Counted from the stretch's first letter, positions 11,925-22,570 are shown. The stretch: DNA of 64,000 bases from Pseudomonas sp. Irchel s3b2 (GCF_900187445.1 NZ_FYEB01000004.1:248001-312000), one strand, 5' to 3'. Program-made: numbers and translations. The notes: generated by a model from the sequence alone, not told the origin.

Positions 11925-12548
11925 ATGCGTCTTATCCGCATGCTGTTGCTGCCGGTACTGGCTTTGACCACGCTCTCGGCCCATGCCGATGACAAGGACG
12001 TGGCGCGTCTGACTCAACTGCTGGAAAAATCCCAGACCCTGACCGCGCGCTTCTCCCAGCTGACCCTCGATGGCAGTGGCACTCAGTTGCAGGAAACCGC
12101 GGGTGAAATGTCCTTGCAGCGTCCTGGCTTGTTTTACTGGCACACCAACGCGCCGGCCGAACAAACGATGGTCTCCGACGGCAAGAAGGTGACGTTGTGG
12201 GATCCGGACCTTGAGCAGGCCACCATCAAGAACCTTGATCAGCGCCTGACCCAGACCCCGGCATTGCTGCTGTCGGGCGACGTGTCCAAGATCAGCCAGA
12301 GCTTCGACATCAGCGCCAAGGAAGCCGGTGGCGTGATCGACTTCACCCTGAAGCCGAAAACCAAAGATACCCTGTTCGACAGCCTGCGCCTGTCGTTCCG
12401 CAACGGTCTGGTCAATGACATGCAGATGATTGACAGCGTCGGTCAGCGCACCAATATCCTGTTCACCGGCGTGAAGGCCAACGAGCCGATTCCTGCGTCC
12501 AAGTTCAAGTTCGACATCCCCAAGGGTGCCGATGTGATCCAGGAATAA
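11925..12548 (+). CDS. lolA: Outer-membrane lipoprotein carrier protein LolA
   Basis: Periplasmic chaperone that takes lipoproteins from LolCDE to LolB. The ATG at 11925 ([21 protein letters not shown]) follows a GAGG ribosome site and encodes a Sec signal peptide cleaved after AHA, leaving a mature protein of about 187 residues; 207 in total is normal. LolA signatures include [13 protein letters not shown], the [12 protein letters not shown] block and the C-terminal [12 protein letters not shown]. It lies between ftsK and rarA, the classical gammaproteobacterial order. Confidence 0.95.
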   Translation: MRLIRMLLLPVLALTTLSAHADDKDVARLTQLLEKSQTLTARFSQLTLDGSGTQLQETAGEMSLQRPGLFYWHTNAPAEQTMVSDGKKVTLWDPDLEQATIKNLDQRLTQTPALLLSGDVSKISQSFDISAKEAGGVIDFTLKPKTKDTLFDSLRLSFRNGLVNDMQMIDSVGQRTNILFTGVKANEPIPASKFKFDIPKGADVIQE

Positions 12549-12560
12549 AATGCAGGATCC

Positions 12561-12650
12561 TGTAGGAGCGAGCTTGCTCGCGAAGGCGGAGTATCGGAAA
12601 CATTGATGTCGACTGATACTCCCTCTTCGCGAGCAAGCTCGCTCCTACAA
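12561..12650. repeat. Inverted REP pair (BIME/REPIN) between lolA and rarA
   Basis: TGTAGGAGCGAGCTTGCTCGCGAAG at the left and its exact reverse complement at the right, spaced by about 40 bases. Each arm also holds the internal palindrome GAGCGAGCTTGCTCGC. This is the two-REP arrangement mobilised by RAYT transposases in Pseudomonas. Five relatives occur in this window. Confidence 0.9.
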
Positions 12651-12697
12651 GGATTGCGATGCCAAGCTCAGGACCCAGTGAGGTTTCATAAGTAGTG

Positions 12698-14020
12698 ATG
12701 GACCTGTTTCGCAGCGCCCCGATTGCTCAACCTTTGGCCGCACGCCTGCGCGCGACCAATCTGGACGAGTATGTCGGTCAGGAACACCTGCTCGCTCGCG
12801 GCAAGCCTTTGCGCGAAGCGCTGGAACAGGGCGCCCTGCATTCGATGATTTTCTGGGGACCGCCGGGGGTGGGTAAAACCACGTTGGCGCGACTGCTCGC
12901 GGAAGTCTCGGATGCGCACTTCGAAACGGTTTCGGCGGTGCTGGCCGGCGTAAAGGAAATCCGTCAGGCGGTGGAAGTCGCCAAGCAGCAGGCGGGGCAG
13001 TACGGCAAACGCACCATTCTGTTCGTCGACGAAGTGCACCGCTTCAACAAGTCCCAGCAGGATGCATTCCTGCCATACGTTGAAGACGGCACGCTGATTT
13101 TCATCGGCGCGACCACGGAAAACCCCTCATTCGAACTCAATAACGCGCTGCTGTCCCGGGCTCGCGTCTATGTGCTCAAAAGCCTCGACGAAGCGGCCCT
13201 GCGCAAGCTGGTGCGTCGCGCGCTGACCGAAGAGCGTGGGTTGGGCAAGCGGCAACTGACCCTCAGCGATGAAGGTTTCCAGATGCTGTTGTCCGCCGCC
13301 GATGGCGATGGCCGGCGTCTGCTCAATCTGCTGGAAAACGCCTCGGACCTGGCCGAAGACAACAACGAAATCGGCGTCGATCTGCTGCAAAGTCTGCTCG
13401 GTGATACCCGTCGACGCTTTGACAAGGGCGGCGAAGCCTTCTACGACCAGATCTCCGCGCTGCATAAGTCGGTGCGCGGTTCCAATCCCGATGGCGCGCT
13501 GTATTGGTTCGCGCGGATGATCGACGGCGGTTGCGACCCGCTGTACCTGGCCCGGCGCGTGGTGCGCATGGCCAGCGAAGACATCGGCAACGCCGACCCT
13601 CGCGCCCTGAGCCTGTGCCTGGCGGCGTGGGAAGTGCAGGAGCGCCTCGGCAGTCCCGAAGGTGAGTTGGCGGTGGCCCAAGCCATTACCTATCTGGCCT
13701 GCGCGCCGAAAAGCAATGCGGTGTACATGGGTTTCAAAGCTGCGATACGCAGCGCCGCCGAACACGGTTCGCTCGAAGTGCCGCTGCACTTGCGTAACGC
13801 GCCGACCAAGTTGATGAAGCAATTGGGTTATGGCGATGAATACCGTTATGCCCACGATGAACCGGATGCCTATGCTGCGGGCGAAGACTATTTCCCGGAC
13901 GAGCTAGAACCCCAACGGTTTTATCAACCCGTGCCCCGCGGCCTGGAGCTGAAGATCGGCGAAAAGCTTAACCACCTCGCGCAGCTTGATCGTCTAAGCC
14001 CACGGCAGCGGAGAAAATAG
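12698..14020 (+). CDS. rarA: Replication-associated recombination protein RarA (MgsA)
   Basis: AAA+ ATPase related to clamp loaders that acts at stalled forks. The ATG at 12698 ([19 protein letters not shown]) gives 440 residues; a GTG codon sits one codon upstream. Walker [13 protein letters not shown] is near residue 54, Walker [17 protein letters not shown] follows, and sensor 1 is [12 protein letters not shown]. The C-terminal tetramerisation domain includes the [18 protein letters not shown] segment. The stop codon overlaps the crcB start by one base. Confidence 0.95.
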   Translation: MDLFRSAPIAQPLAARLRATNLDEYVGQEHLLARGKPLREALEQGALHSMIFWGPPGVGKTTLARLLAEVSDAHFETVSAVLAGVKEIRQAVEVAKQQAGQYGKRTILFVDEVHRFNKSQQDAFLPYVEDGTLIFIGATTENPSFELNNALLSRARVYVLKSLDEAALRKLVRRALTEERGLGKRQLTLSDEGFQMLLSAADGDGRRLLNLLENASDLAEDNNEIGVDLLQSLLGDTRRRFDKGGEAFYDQISALHKSVRGSNPDGALYWFARMIDGGCDPLYLARRVVRMASEDIGNADPRALSLCLAAWEVQERLGSPEGELAVAQAITYLACAPKSNAVYMGFKAAIRSAAEHGSLEVPLHLRNAPTKLMKQLGYGDEYRYAHDEPDAYAAGEDYFPDELEPQRFYQPVPRGLELKIGEKLNHLAQLDRLSPRQRRK

Positions 14021-14394
14021 TGATTCCATTGATCGTTGCCGTTTCTGTCGGCGGTGTCGCCGGTACGCTATTGCGCTTCGCCACCGGTAACTGGATCAAC
14101 GCGAATTGGCCGCGGCACTTCTATACCGCGACGCTGGCCGTTAATATCGTGGGCTGTTTGCTGATCGGCGTTCTATACGGTCTGTTTTTGATTCGCCCGG
14201 AGGTACCGTTTGCGGTGCGCGCCGGGTTGATGGTCGGCTTCCTCGGGGGGCTGACGACTTTTTCATCCTTTTCACTGGATACGGTGCGCCTGCTGGAAAC
14301 CGGGCAAGTGCCGCTGGCCCTGGGCTATGCGGCCATCAGCGTATTCGGCGGGCTGCTCGCCACTTGGGCCGGCCTGTCCTTGACCAAACTTTGA
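14020..14394 (+). CDS. crcB: Fluoride ion channel CrcB/Fluc
   Basis: Small dual-topology membrane protein that exports fluoride as an antiparallel dimer. The GTG start at 14020 shares one base with the rarA stop, giving 124 residues with four hydrophobic helices. The conserved N-terminal [10 protein letters not shown] and the channel motif [15 protein letters not shown] with its phenylalanine pair are present. Because it is translationally linked to rarA there is no room for its own fluoride riboswitch, which is the usual control for crcB, so it looks constitutively expressed here. Confidence 0.94.
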   Translation: MIPLIVAVSVGGVAGTLLRFATGNWINANWPRHFYTATLAVNIVGCLLIGVLYGLFLIRPEVPFAVRAGLMVGFLGGLTTFSSFSLDTVRLLETGQVPLALGYAAISVFGGLLATWAGLSLTKL

Positions 14395-14397
14395 TAA

Positions 14398-15690
<1,293 letters not shown>

Positions 15691-17085
15691 ATGGACTATC
15701 TGCCGCTGTTTCATAACCTTCGCGGCAGTCGTGTATTGGTCGTCGGCGGCGGGGAGATTGCCTTGCGCAAATCCCGCCTGCTGGCCGAAGCCGGTGCGCT
15801 GCTGCGGGTGGTCGCGCCTGAAATCGAACCGCAACTGCGCGAGCTAGTGGTCGGCAGCGGTGGCGAGTGCCTGTTGCGTGGCTACGCCGAAACGGACCTG
15901 GACGGTTGCGGGCTGATCATCGCCGCCACCGACGACGAACCGCTGAACGCCCAAGTCTCCGCCGATGCTCATCGGCGTTGCGTGCCGGTCAACGTGGTGG
16001 ACGCGCCGGCCCTGTGCAGCGTGATCTTCCCGGCGATCGTCGACCGTTCCCCATTGATCATTGCGGTGTCCAGCGGCGGCGATGCGCCAGTTCTGGCGCG
16101 GTTGATCCGCGCCAAACTGGAAACCTGGATTCCTTCCACCTACGGTCAACTGGCCGGCCTGGCGGCGCGTTTCCGCCATCAGGTCAAAGGCCTGTTTCCG
16201 GATGTACAGCAACGCCGGGCGTTCTGGGAGGATGTATTCCAGGGCCCGATTGCCGACCGGCAACTGGCCGGGCAGGGCGCCGAGGCCGAGCGCTTGATGC
16301 TGGCGAAAATCGCTGGTGAAGCACCTGCCGCTACCGGTGAGGTTTATCTGGTGGGCGCCGGGCCGGGTGACCCCGACCTGTTGACCTTCCGCGCCTTGCG
16401 TCTGATGCAGCAGGCCGATGTGGTGCTGTATGACCGTCTGGTGGCGCCGGCGATTCTGGATTTGTGCCGTCGCGATGCCGAGCGAGTCTACGTCGGCAAG
16501 CGCCGCGCCGATCACGCCGTGCCTCAGGAGCAGATCAACCAGCATCTGGTGGATCTGGCCAAGGCCGGCAAGCGCGTGGTGCGGTTGAAGGGCGGCGATC
16601 CGTTTATCTTCGGGCGCGGCGGTGAAGAGATCGAAGAACTGGCAGCCCATGGCATTCCGTTCCAGGTCGTTCCGGGCATTACTGCAGCCAGTGGCTGCGC
16701 AGCGTATGCCGGGATTCCGCTGACCCACCGCGATTACGCGCAGTCGGTGCGATTTGTCACCGGGCACCTCAAGGACGGTTCCACCGATCTGCCCTGGGCC
16801 GACCTGGTCGCGCCGGCGCAAACCCTGGTGTTTTACATGGGGCTGGTGGGCTTGCCGATCATCTGCGAGCAGTTGATCAAACACGGGCGCGCGGCCGATA
16901 CCCCGGCGGCGTTGATCCAGCAGGGCACCACGGTCAATCAGCGAGTGTTTACCGGCACCCTGGCTGACCTTCCACGGCTGGTGGCGGAGCATGAAGTGCA
17001 TGCGCCGACGCTGGTGATCGTCGGGGAAGTGGTGCAACTGCGCGAGAAATTGGCGTGGTTTGAAGGGGCTCAGGCGCAAGTCTGA
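15691..17085 (+). CDS. cysG: Siroheme synthase CysG (multifunctional)
   Basis: CysG makes siroheme from uroporphyrinogen III for sulfite and nitrite reductases. The 464-residue protein has an N-terminal dehydrogenase/ferrochelatase half with the NAD-binding [15 protein letters not shown] motif (about 15-30). The C-terminal SAM methyltransferase half starts near residue 215 ([15 protein letters not shown]), with the [17 protein letters not shown] and [19 protein letters not shown] motifs. It begins at the base after the serS stop, so it is part of the rarA-crcB-serS-cysG run. A palindromic repeat that may terminate the transcript follows. Confidence 0.96.
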   Translation: MDYLPLFHNLRGSRVLVVGGGEIALRKSRLLAEAGALLRVVAPEIEPQLRELVVGSGGECLLRGYAETDLDGCGLIIAATDDEPLNAQVSADAHRRCVPVNVVDAPALCSVIFPAIVDRSPLIIAVSSGGDAPVLARLIRAKLETWIPSTYGQLAGLAARFRHQVKGLFPDVQQRRAFWEDVFQGPIADRQLAGQGAEAERLMLAKIAGEAPAATGEVYLVGAGPGDPDLLTFRALRLMQQADVVLYDRLVAPAILDLCRRDAERVYVGKRRADHAVPQEQINQHLVDLAKAGKRVVRLKGGDPFIFGRGGEEIEELAAHGIPFQVVPGITAASGCAAYAGIPLTHRDYAQSVRFVTGHLKDGSTDLPWADLVAPAQTLVFYMGLVGLPIICEQLIKHGRAADTPAALIQQGTTVNQRVFTGTLADLPRLVAEHEVHAPTLVIVGEVVQLREKLAWFEGAQAQV

Positions 17086-17096
17086 TTTTTGTGTTT

Positions 17097-17127
17097 GATC
17101 GTTCCCACGCGGAGCGTGGGAACGATC
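17097..17127. repeat. Single GTTCCCACGC hairpin between cysG and the convergent glutathionyl reductase
   Basis: GATCGTTCCCACGC-GGA-GCGTGGGAACGATC is a perfect 14-base-pair hairpin with a three-base loop, related to the ends of the 6164-6274 element. Placed between two convergent genes, it may serve as a bidirectional terminator, although no T-tract follows. Confidence 0.85.
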
Positions 17128-17128
17128 A

Positions 17129-18133
17129 TCAGACCTCAGCTTTGCGCCAAACCCCTTTCCCATTCAACCGCGCCCGATCATGAGTCGCAGTGAAATCCTG
17201 CGCCGGCCCTTTAGGTACGATCCCGGTCGGATTGATGGTCTTGTGGCTGCTGTAGTAGTGATTCTTGATGTGCTCAAAACTCACCGTCTCGGCTATCCCC
17301 GGCCACTGATAAATCTCCCGTAGCCAGTTCGACAGATTCGGATAATCGGCAATCCGCCGCAGATTGCATTTGAAGTGCCCGAAGTACACCGCATCGAAGC
17401 GAATCATCGTAGTGAACAGCCGTATATCCGCTTCCGTCAGGTACTCACCCGTCAGGTAACGATTCGCGCCCAGCAATTGCTCCAGCCGATCCAGCTCACC
17501 AAACAGTTCATCGAATGCTTCTTCATAAGCCTGCTGCGACGTAGCAAACCCGGCGCGATAGACGCCGTTGTTTACCGCTGGATAAATCCGCTCGTTCAGC
17601 GCATCGATCTCGGCCCGCAATGGAGCCGGGTATAAATCCAGATCATTGCCGGTCAGCTCATCAAAAGCGCCGTTGAACATGCGGATGATCTCCGCCGATT
17701 CATTGTTGACGATGCGATTTGTCTGTTTGTCCCAGAGCACCGGCACAGTGACGCGGCCGGTGTAGTCGGCGGTATCGGTGGTGTAGCGCTGGTGCAGAAA
17801 ATTGAAGTGATCGAGTTTGTCGCCGGTCGAGCCCAGGTTTTTATCAAAGGTCCAGCCATTTTCCAGCATCAACCAACTGACCACCGACACATCGACCAGG
17901 CTTTCCAGGCCTTTGAGCTTACGCAGGATCAGCGTGCGATGAGCCCACGGGCAGGCGAGGGATACGTAGAGGTGATAGCGACCGGCGTCGGCGGCAAAAC
18001 CACCGACGCCGGTCGGGCCTGGCTTGCCGTCGGCGGTCAGCCAGTTGCGACGCTGCGCCTGTTCACGCTGGAACGTGCCGTCCTTGCTTTCATACCACTG
18101 ATCTTGCCAGCGGCCTTCGACTAACAAACCCAT
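17129..18133 (-). CDS. Glutathionyl-hydroquinone reductase (Xi-class GST, YqjG-like)
   Basis: These enzymes reduce glutathionyl-hydroquinones to hydroquinones with glutathione. The 334-residue length and the sequence fit the Xi class: an N-terminal extension, then the thioredoxin fold with the catalytic SLACPWAHR motif (Cys61), the VPVLWDKQTNRIVNNESAEIIRMF block, and the C-terminal helical GST domain with TEADIRLFTTMIRFDAVYFGHFKC. The ATG at 18133 is followed by MGLLVEGRWQDQWYES. It is convergent with cysG; the physiological substrate is unknown. Confidence 0.93.
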   Translation of the reverse strand: MGLLVEGRWQDQWYESKDGTFQREQAQRRNWLTADGKPGPTGVGGFAADAGRYHLYVSLACPWAHRTLILRKLKGLESLVDVSVVSWLMLENGWTFDKNLGSTGDKLDHFNFLHQRYTTDTADYTGRVTVPVLWDKQTNRIVNNESAEIIRMFNGAFDELTGNDLDLYPAPLRAEIDALNERIYPAVNNGVYRAGFATSQQAYEEAFDELFGELDRLEQLLGANRYLTGEYLTEADIRLFTTMIRFDAVYFGHFKCNLRRIADYPNLSNWLREIYQWPGIAETVSFEHIKNHYYSSHKTINPTGIVPKGPAQDFTATHDRARLNGKGVWRKAEV

Positions 18134-18223
18134 GTTCAGAACTCCTCAACCGATAAGCGTTGGAGAGGAGTCTATGCGCATAGGTTCGAACAAAAAGCGC
18201 AAAGGTTGGGGGTTTATGATCGG

Positions 18224-19225
18224 TTAAATCGATCGGTCTCTTGCATCCCAATATTGCTGGGCGGTTTCGAACGCTTGCTCGCGGGTCTGGCCGAGGCCGC
18301 GCAACGCCAGGGCCATGGTCGAGATCAGTGCCATTTGCGGATAGCTGTCGACCACGTCGCCACGCCATACAGCTTTCAGGTGTTCCGGATCGAGGCTGGC
18401 CGGTTTGACGTGGCGCTGGGTCGACAGCTGTGGCCATTCTTCATCCCAGCTTTCGCCGCCGGTGGTGCCGTACAGGTGACTGTCGGCGTCCGGGTTGATC
18501 TCGATTTCGCCGCCATCGCCCTTGATGACGATGGCGGTATCACCCAGCAAACCGCTGGCATCGCGATGCACGGCCTGATAACCGGGGTGGAAAATGCTTT
18601 GCAAGCCACAGCGAGCGCCCAACGGGTTGAGAATCCGCGCCAGGGAATGGATCGGCGAGCGCAGGCCCAAGGTGTTGCGCAGGTCGATCATTCGCTGAAG
18701 TTGCGGAGCCCAGTCCACCAATGGCATGAACGCCAGACCGCCCTGGTCGAGCGCAGTGCCGACCTGCTGCCAGTTGCGGCACAGTGGAATATTCAGCGTA
18801 TCGAGCAGTTGTTCGCTGTACAGCCGGCCCGCCGTGTGCGCGCCGCCGCCATGCATGAAGATGCGCACACCGTTCTGCCCCAGGCACTTGGCCGCCAGCA
18901 GATACCACGGCAGGTGACGCTTCTTGCCGGCATACGTCGGCCAGTCCAGATCGACCGCCAGCGCCGGTGGATTCAGGCGCTCACGCAAGGCTTCGGTGAA
19001 CCCCGCCATTTCCTCGGCGCTTTCTTCCTTGTGCCGCAACAGCATCAGGAAGGCGCCGAGCTGGGTGTCCTCGACCTTGTCGTCGAACACCATGCCCATG
19101 GCCTCGCGGGCTTCCTCTCGGGTCAGGTCGCGGGCGCCGCGTTTGCCTTTACCAAGGATCCGCACGAACTGGGCGAACGGGTGCTCGGCGGGCGTTTCGA
19201 GGGTCAATGCTGGATAGTCGGTCAT
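18224..19225 (-). CDS. ybiB: YbiB-like glycosyl transferase family (anthranilate phosphoribosyltransferase fold)
   Basis: The family resembles TrpD, with an N-terminal helical domain (LGKGKRGARDLTREEAREAMG) and the phosphoribosyltransferase-like body, but the E. coli homologue YbiB binds nucleic acids rather than making tryptophan. The ATG at 19225 gives 333 residues. Its start overlaps the tusE stop by four bases (ATGA), placing it as the last gene of the tusDCBE-ybiB operon. That link to tRNA thiolation supports a nucleic-acid role, which remains inference. Confidence 0.88.
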   Translation of the reverse strand: MTDYPALTLETPAEHPFAQFVRILGKGKRGARDLTREEAREAMGMVFDDKVEDTQLGAFLMLLRHKEESAEEMAGFTEALRERLNPPALAVDLDWPTYAGKKRHLPWYLLAAKCLGQNGVRIFMHGGGAHTAGRLYSEQLLDTLNIPLCRNWQQVGTALDQGGLAFMPLVDWAPQLQRMIDLRNTLGLRSPIHSLARILNPLGARCGLQSIFHPGYQAVHRDASGLLGDTAIVIKGDGGEIEINPDADSHLYGTTGGESWDEEWPQLSTQRHVKPASLDPEHLKAVWRGDVVDSYPQMALISTMALALRGLGQTREQAFETAQQYWDARDRSI

Positions 19226-19557
19226 AAGCAATTCGTCGGTTTGGGCAGGCCCGCCAGTTTCGCGGCGAGTTTGGCAGGGGTGCCTTTGAACAGTCGGTTC
19301 AGGTGCAGGCTGTTGCCCTTGTCGGGGCCGAGTTTCAATGCGGTGTACTTGATCAGCGGGCGAGTCGCCGGGGACAGCTGGAATTCGTCGTAGAAACGGC
19401 GCAGCAGTTCGAGGATCTCCCAGTGTTCCGGGCTCAACTCGATGTCTTCGGCAGCGGCGAGGGCGGCGGCCACCTCGGCAGACCAGTCACTCAGTTCGAC
19501 CAGGAAACCGTCCTTGTCCAGTTCAATGGCGCGTGCGCCGACCGTCAGGGATTTCAT
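19222..19557 (-). CDS. tusE: Sulfur carrier TusE (DsrC family)
   Basis: TusE accepts persulfide from TusBCD and passes it to MnmA for 2-thiolation of the wobble uridine of Lys, Glu and Gln tRNAs. The 111-residue protein has the DsrC family pattern (LDKDGFLVELSDWSAEVA, then LSPEHWEILELLRRFYDEF) and ends in NCL with the conserved penultimate cysteine (Cys110) that carries sulfur. It overlaps both tusB and ybiB by four bases. Only one of the two DsrC C-terminal cysteines is present, as expected for TusE. Confidence 0.95.
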   Translation of the reverse strand: MKSLTVGARAIELDKDGFLVELSDWSAEVAAALAAAEDIELSPEHWEILELLRRFYDEFQLSPATRPLIKYTALKLGPDKGNSLHLNRLFKGTPAKLAAKLAGLPKPTNCL

Positions 19558-19847
19558 AGCCAGCTGTTGACCTTGTCGTAATGAATCGACAGCTCGACGA
19601 AGGCCGGATAATCAATGGCCTTGGCCCAGTCCGGGACTTCCAGAGCCCGTGCTTGAGCATCTTCGGCCAGCACGAACAGTTTCAGGTTGCGAGCCTGCAG
19701 CGTACCGAACGGTGCGGTGCCTGGTTGCAAGGCATAAGCCGCATCGCCACTCAGCAGCAACGCATCGTTGGCGCCGATCACGCGCAGGCAACTGCTCAGG
19801 CGATCGTCGCCGAAAGGGGAATGAGACAACACATGCAAAGTCGACAT
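19554..19847 (-). CDS. tusB: Sulfur relay protein TusB
   Basis: Subunit of the hexameric TusBCD complex that relays sulfur from IscS/TusA to TusE. The 97 residues start MSTLHVLSHSPFGDDRLSSCL, the usual DsrH/TusB opening, and the length matches the family. The conserved cysteine seen in DsrH may correspond to Cys20. The gene overlaps tusE by four bases and shares its start base with the tusC stop, showing tight translational coupling. Confidence 0.93.
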   Translation of the reverse strand: MSTLHVLSHSPFGDDRLSSCLRVIGANDALLLSGDAAYALQPGTAPFGTLQARNLKLFVLAEDAQARALEVPDWAKAIDYPAFVELSIHYDKVNSWL

Positions 19848-20209
19848 CAGAGGGTGATCACCTGGTCGTAACGGTCAATGAGGGCGGTGATTTCCTGGGC
19901 GGCCAACACCTGGGCTTCTTCAAGCGACAGACCTTTTGGGTCCAGACCACGGGCCGCGGCGCTTTCAGCACACACGAACAGGTCTTCGACACCAAACATC
20001 GGCAAGGCTTGCAGGTTGGCGCTCAGGTCTTTCTGTTGCAGCGCTTTGGCGTCCTGTTTTGCGGCGAGCTGGAACACGCCGTCATCGAGAAACAGCAGGC
20101 CGATCGGCAGATCGAAGGCTCCGCCGGCCAGCACGATGTCCAGCGCTTCCCGTGCATTCGGCCCGGACCACGGTGCCTGACGGCTGATAATCAGCAAAGA
20201 TTTAGCCAT
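19847..20209 (-). CDS. tusC: Sulfur relay protein TusC
   Basis: DsrF-like subunit of TusBCD. The 120 residues open MAKSLLIISRQAPWSGPNARE and carry the DsrE-fold pattern with a central hydrophobic strand (PIGLLFLDDGVFQL). It is flanked without gap by tusD and tusB, and function follows from the operon and fold. A GGCGCGTGAA leader precedes the ATG. Confidence 0.93.
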   Translation of the reverse strand: MAKSLLIISRQAPWSGPNAREALDIVLAGGAFDLPIGLLFLDDGVFQLAAKQDAKALQQKDLSANLQALPMFGVEDLFVCAESAAARGLDPKGLSLEEAQVLAAQEITALIDRYDQVITL

Positions 20210-20210
20210 T

Positions 20211-20603
20211 TCACGCGCCTCCGAAACAGATCAAACGGTCAGCGTCTTGCACCGCGTCATGCAACTGGCCGAGGCCGGACAATTCCCACGGCGCACCCAC
20301 CGCTACCGCTTCACGCTGATAGCGCTGGGCTTCTTCCTCGTTCAACACCCCACGGCGCAGGGCGGCGGCGATGCAGACCACGCCATCGAGTTGATGCTCG
20401 CTGACAAAATTGCGCCATTGTTTGGGCAAATCCTGTTCATCCTGAGGCGTGACCACGCTGCCGGACGCGTTGTAGACGCCATCCTGATAGAAAAACAGCC
20501 GGACAATCTCATGCCCGCCGGCCAGCGCGGCCTGGGCGAACAGCAAGGCACGGCGCGAGGAGGGCGCATGGGCGGCGGAAAACAGCGCAATGGCAAACTT
20601 CAT
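20211..20603 (-). CDS. tusD: Sulfurtransferase TusD
   Basis: Catalytic DsrE-like subunit of TusBCD that receives the persulfide. The ATG at 20603 gives 130 residues (MKFAIALFSAAHAPSSRRAL). The active cysteine is Cys77 in LDGVVCIAAALRRGV, the expected TusD position. It is the promoter-proximal gene of the tusD-tusC-tusB-tusE-ybiB operon, which is compact with overlapping or one-base junctions throughout. The upstream frame extension to 20633 is not family-like. Confidence 0.94.
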   Translation of the reverse strand: MKFAIALFSAAHAPSSRRALLFAQAALAGGHEIVRLFFYQDGVYNASGSVVTPQDEQDLPKQWRNFVSEHQLDGVVCIAAALRRGVLNEEEAQRYQREAVAVGAPWELSGLGQLHDAVQDADRLICFGGA

Positions 20604-20710
20604 GACGGACTCGATCAGCAAAACTGCGGCCATGATAAAGCTTTATCGCCGGGGCGGCGAAGGGCGTTTACTCGTAGACCGCGATGAGACACGACTAGTC
20701 AATACAAGAT

Positions 20711-21415
20711 TCAGCGCGGCATATAACCCAACTGCCAACGCCGTGGAATCTTCAACGACAGCACCCCCAGCACCCCCGCCAGCAGCCCGCTGACAAACAG
20801 GGCCTTGAGCCCAAGATGATGTTCCAACAAAGCCCCAATCACCGCGCCGGCAAACATCCCGGCCCACGGGATCAATTGCACTCGCCAGCCATTGCGCCGC
20901 TCGCCAAGCATCCACCGCCCCAGCCCACGGCCAAACCGCGACAACGCGCCAGTGACGTAAGTCAGCCCGACCGGCAGACCATTCACTTCTTCCACGGCGG
21001 CATTGAGCATGCCCATGGCGATGATCGCCGCCAGCAGCGCCGGCAATTGCGTTTCGTAGGGCCAGGCCGCAGCGCCGCAGAGCAGGGTGGCGATGCACAG
21101 CAGCAACGGCAACGCCCGACGGCCACCGAAACGGCTGACGACAATGCCCAAGGCGTTGCCGGCGACGAACGTGGCCACGAGGATTACCAGGCGCAGGGTC
21201 AGCCCGAGGTCGCCATCGCTGATCGCCACGGCCAGCCGGGTGGTGTTACCGCTCATGAAGGACACGAAGTCGCCGCTGGCCATGAAGCCGATGGCATCGG
21301 TCATGCCGGCGAGCACCGACAAACTGGCGACCATCGACAGACCGATGCGTCCGCGCCATTTATGGGTATGCAAATGGCCCGGTGTGGCCCGGGTACTTGA
21401 GGGCAAAGGCAGCAT
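20711..21415 (-). CDS. YoaK family membrane protein (DUF1275)
   Basis: Predicted inner-membrane protein of 234 residues with about six hydrophobic helices. The motif VLAGMTDAIGFMASGDFVSFMSGNTTRLAVAI near residues 35-65 is the hallmark of the DUF1275/YoaK family, whose function is not established. The N-terminal 25 residues are cytosolic and charged. It lies downstream of the tus operon on the same strand but is separated by about 110 bases; it is probably independent. Confidence 0.88.
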   Translation of the reverse strand: MLPLPSSTRATPGHLHTHKWRGRIGLSMVASLSVLAGMTDAIGFMASGDFVSFMSGNTTRLAVAISDGDLGLTLRLVILVATFVAGNALGIVVSRFGGRRALPLLLCIATLLCGAAAWPYETQLPALLAAIIAMGMLNAAVEEVNGLPVGLTYVTGALSRFGRGLGRWMLGERRNGWRVQLIPWAGMFAGAVIGALLEHHLGLKALFVSGLLAGVLGVLSLKIPRRWQLGYMPR

Positions 21416-21443
21416 CGACGAAAGCTTCCTTGAGCAGCGATGA

Positions 21444-21773
21444 TTATTTGGTTAACCCATATAACTCGCAATACTCCAGCCAGTCCATGCCGGCCATCTC
21501 CGCGACTTCCTTGTGCACCTCCAGGCGGTGGGCCTGGTAATCCTCTGGTGTGGCGGCAGTCAGTTGCAGCGTCAGCTCCCAGGCAAACAAACCCAGGCGC
21601 TCCGCCTCGGCTTCGAACGCTTCATGCAAGCGCTCGTCGCGGTACTGCGCCACTGTAACGCCCTTGGCTTGGGCCAACAGTGGATTCAGGTTGTCCAGTT
21701 CGATGCGCAGTTCAGGACGCTCATCGAGAAACTTTTTCAGCGCCTGCTCGTGTTGCTGTTCGGTTGCCGCCAT
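21444..21773 (-). CDS. Small soluble protein, DUF6388-like
   Basis: A 109-residue, acidic, helix-rich protein (ATG at 21773) with no transmembrane segment or enzyme motif that I recognise. It resembles small Pseudomonas proteins classified as DUF6388, but I am not sure of that assignment. It begins two bases after the stop of the small HTH-like gene at 21776-22030 and is likely co-transcribed with it. Confidence 0.7.
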   Translation of the reverse strand: MAATEQQHEQALKKFLDERPELRIELDNLNPLLAQAKGVTVAQYRDERLHEAFEAEAERLGLFAWELTLQLTAATPEDYQAHRLEVHKEVAEMAGMDWLEYCELYGLTK

Positions 21774-21775
21774 GG

Positions 21776-22030
21776 TCACTCCTTAGAAGACTGCTTTTTG
21801 CTCGCCTTGGCGGCTGCGGCCAGACACTCCAGAGCAAATTGCTCGGGGTAGGTCATCTGGATCGGCGTGGTTTCGCCTTTGACGGTTCTTTCGCCATCGA
21901 GAATGTAGCGAATCCGCTTGTCGGTAACGCCAATTCGCTTGGCGATCCAGGAAGGCGTCTGACCGATCTGGCTGATCAGTTTGTCGGCATAGTCAGTGGA
22001 AGGTTTGTAGAACTCGGCGTTGGGTGTCAT
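21776..22030 (-). CDS. Small putative helix-turn-helix protein
   Basis: The ATG at 22030, preceded by GGAAAGGCT, gives 84 residues (MTPNAEFYKPSTDYADKLI). The central segment TPSWIAKRIGVTDKRIRYIL has the spacing of a helix-turn-helix, with the GVT turn expected of a phage-type or Xre-like DNA reader. No other domain fits the length. The open frame continues upstream to 22492, but that part is antisense to the lipoprotein gene and does not look coding. Paired with the DUF6388-like gene directly downstream. Function unknown. Confidence 0.65.
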   Translation of the reverse strand: MTPNAEFYKPSTDYADKLISQIGQTPSWIAKRIGVTDKRIRYILDGERTVKGETTPIQMTYPEQFALECLAAAAKASKKQSSKE

Positions 22031-22192
22031 AGCCTTTCCAGAAAAATGAGCCCGAAAAAATGGGCGATGCGACGTTAATGGCGCGACAGGGTGCGCGAAT
22101 CGTTGCGCGGTGTCGCGGTATAAATGAAGTAAAGCAGAACGATACGCCGCGCCGCGGTGATACAGTCCGCTTTTTCTTGATGAGCGAACGCA

Positions 22193-22543
22193 ATGCGAAT
22201 TCTGATGGTGGCGCTGGCCGCAACCTTGCTGGCGGGCTGCGCCGGATCGGCGATGAATGACGCCCGCACCAAAACCCCGTACAAAACCCTGACCTCGGAC
22301 AAACCGGAAAAAGTCGTCGCCCAGTGCGTGCAATTTGCCTGGCAGGACGAAGCGGTGTTCGGCGTCGATGCGGGTGCTTATTTGCAGCCGGGCAAGAAGG
22401 GTGGCTCCACGGTCTACACCCGTTCGGCCGAGTCCTTCGTGGACGTGACCACCGATGCCTCGGGTACCGCGTTGAACTATTACGCCCAGCACGACGATTT
22501 TGTCGCCAAGCGCCGATTGGCGGCGTTGGCGACCTGTCTTTAA
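22193..22543 (+). CDS. Putative lipoprotein of unknown function
   Basis: The 116-residue product has a short signal with lipobox LAGC, so Cys16 would be lipidated after cleavage. The mature part is polar, with two further cysteines (in AQCVQF and the penultimate residue, ATCL) that could form a disulfide. I do not recognise the family. The start ATG at 22193 is well placed for the signal peptide. A short palindromic repeat follows. Confidence 0.75.
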   Translation: MRILMVALAATLLAGCAGSAMNDARTKTPYKTLTSDKPEKVVAQCVQFAWQDEAVFGVDAGAYLQPGKKGGSTVYTRSAESFVDVTTDASGTALNYYAQHDDFVAKRRLAALATCL

Positions 22544-22570
22544 AGAGGTTAATGGGCTGACGCAGTACCC

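Noticed and set aside
14000..14020. Fluoride riboswitch before crcB
   Set aside because: The preceding sequence is coding (rarA) up to the overlapping stop, with no riboswitch consensus.
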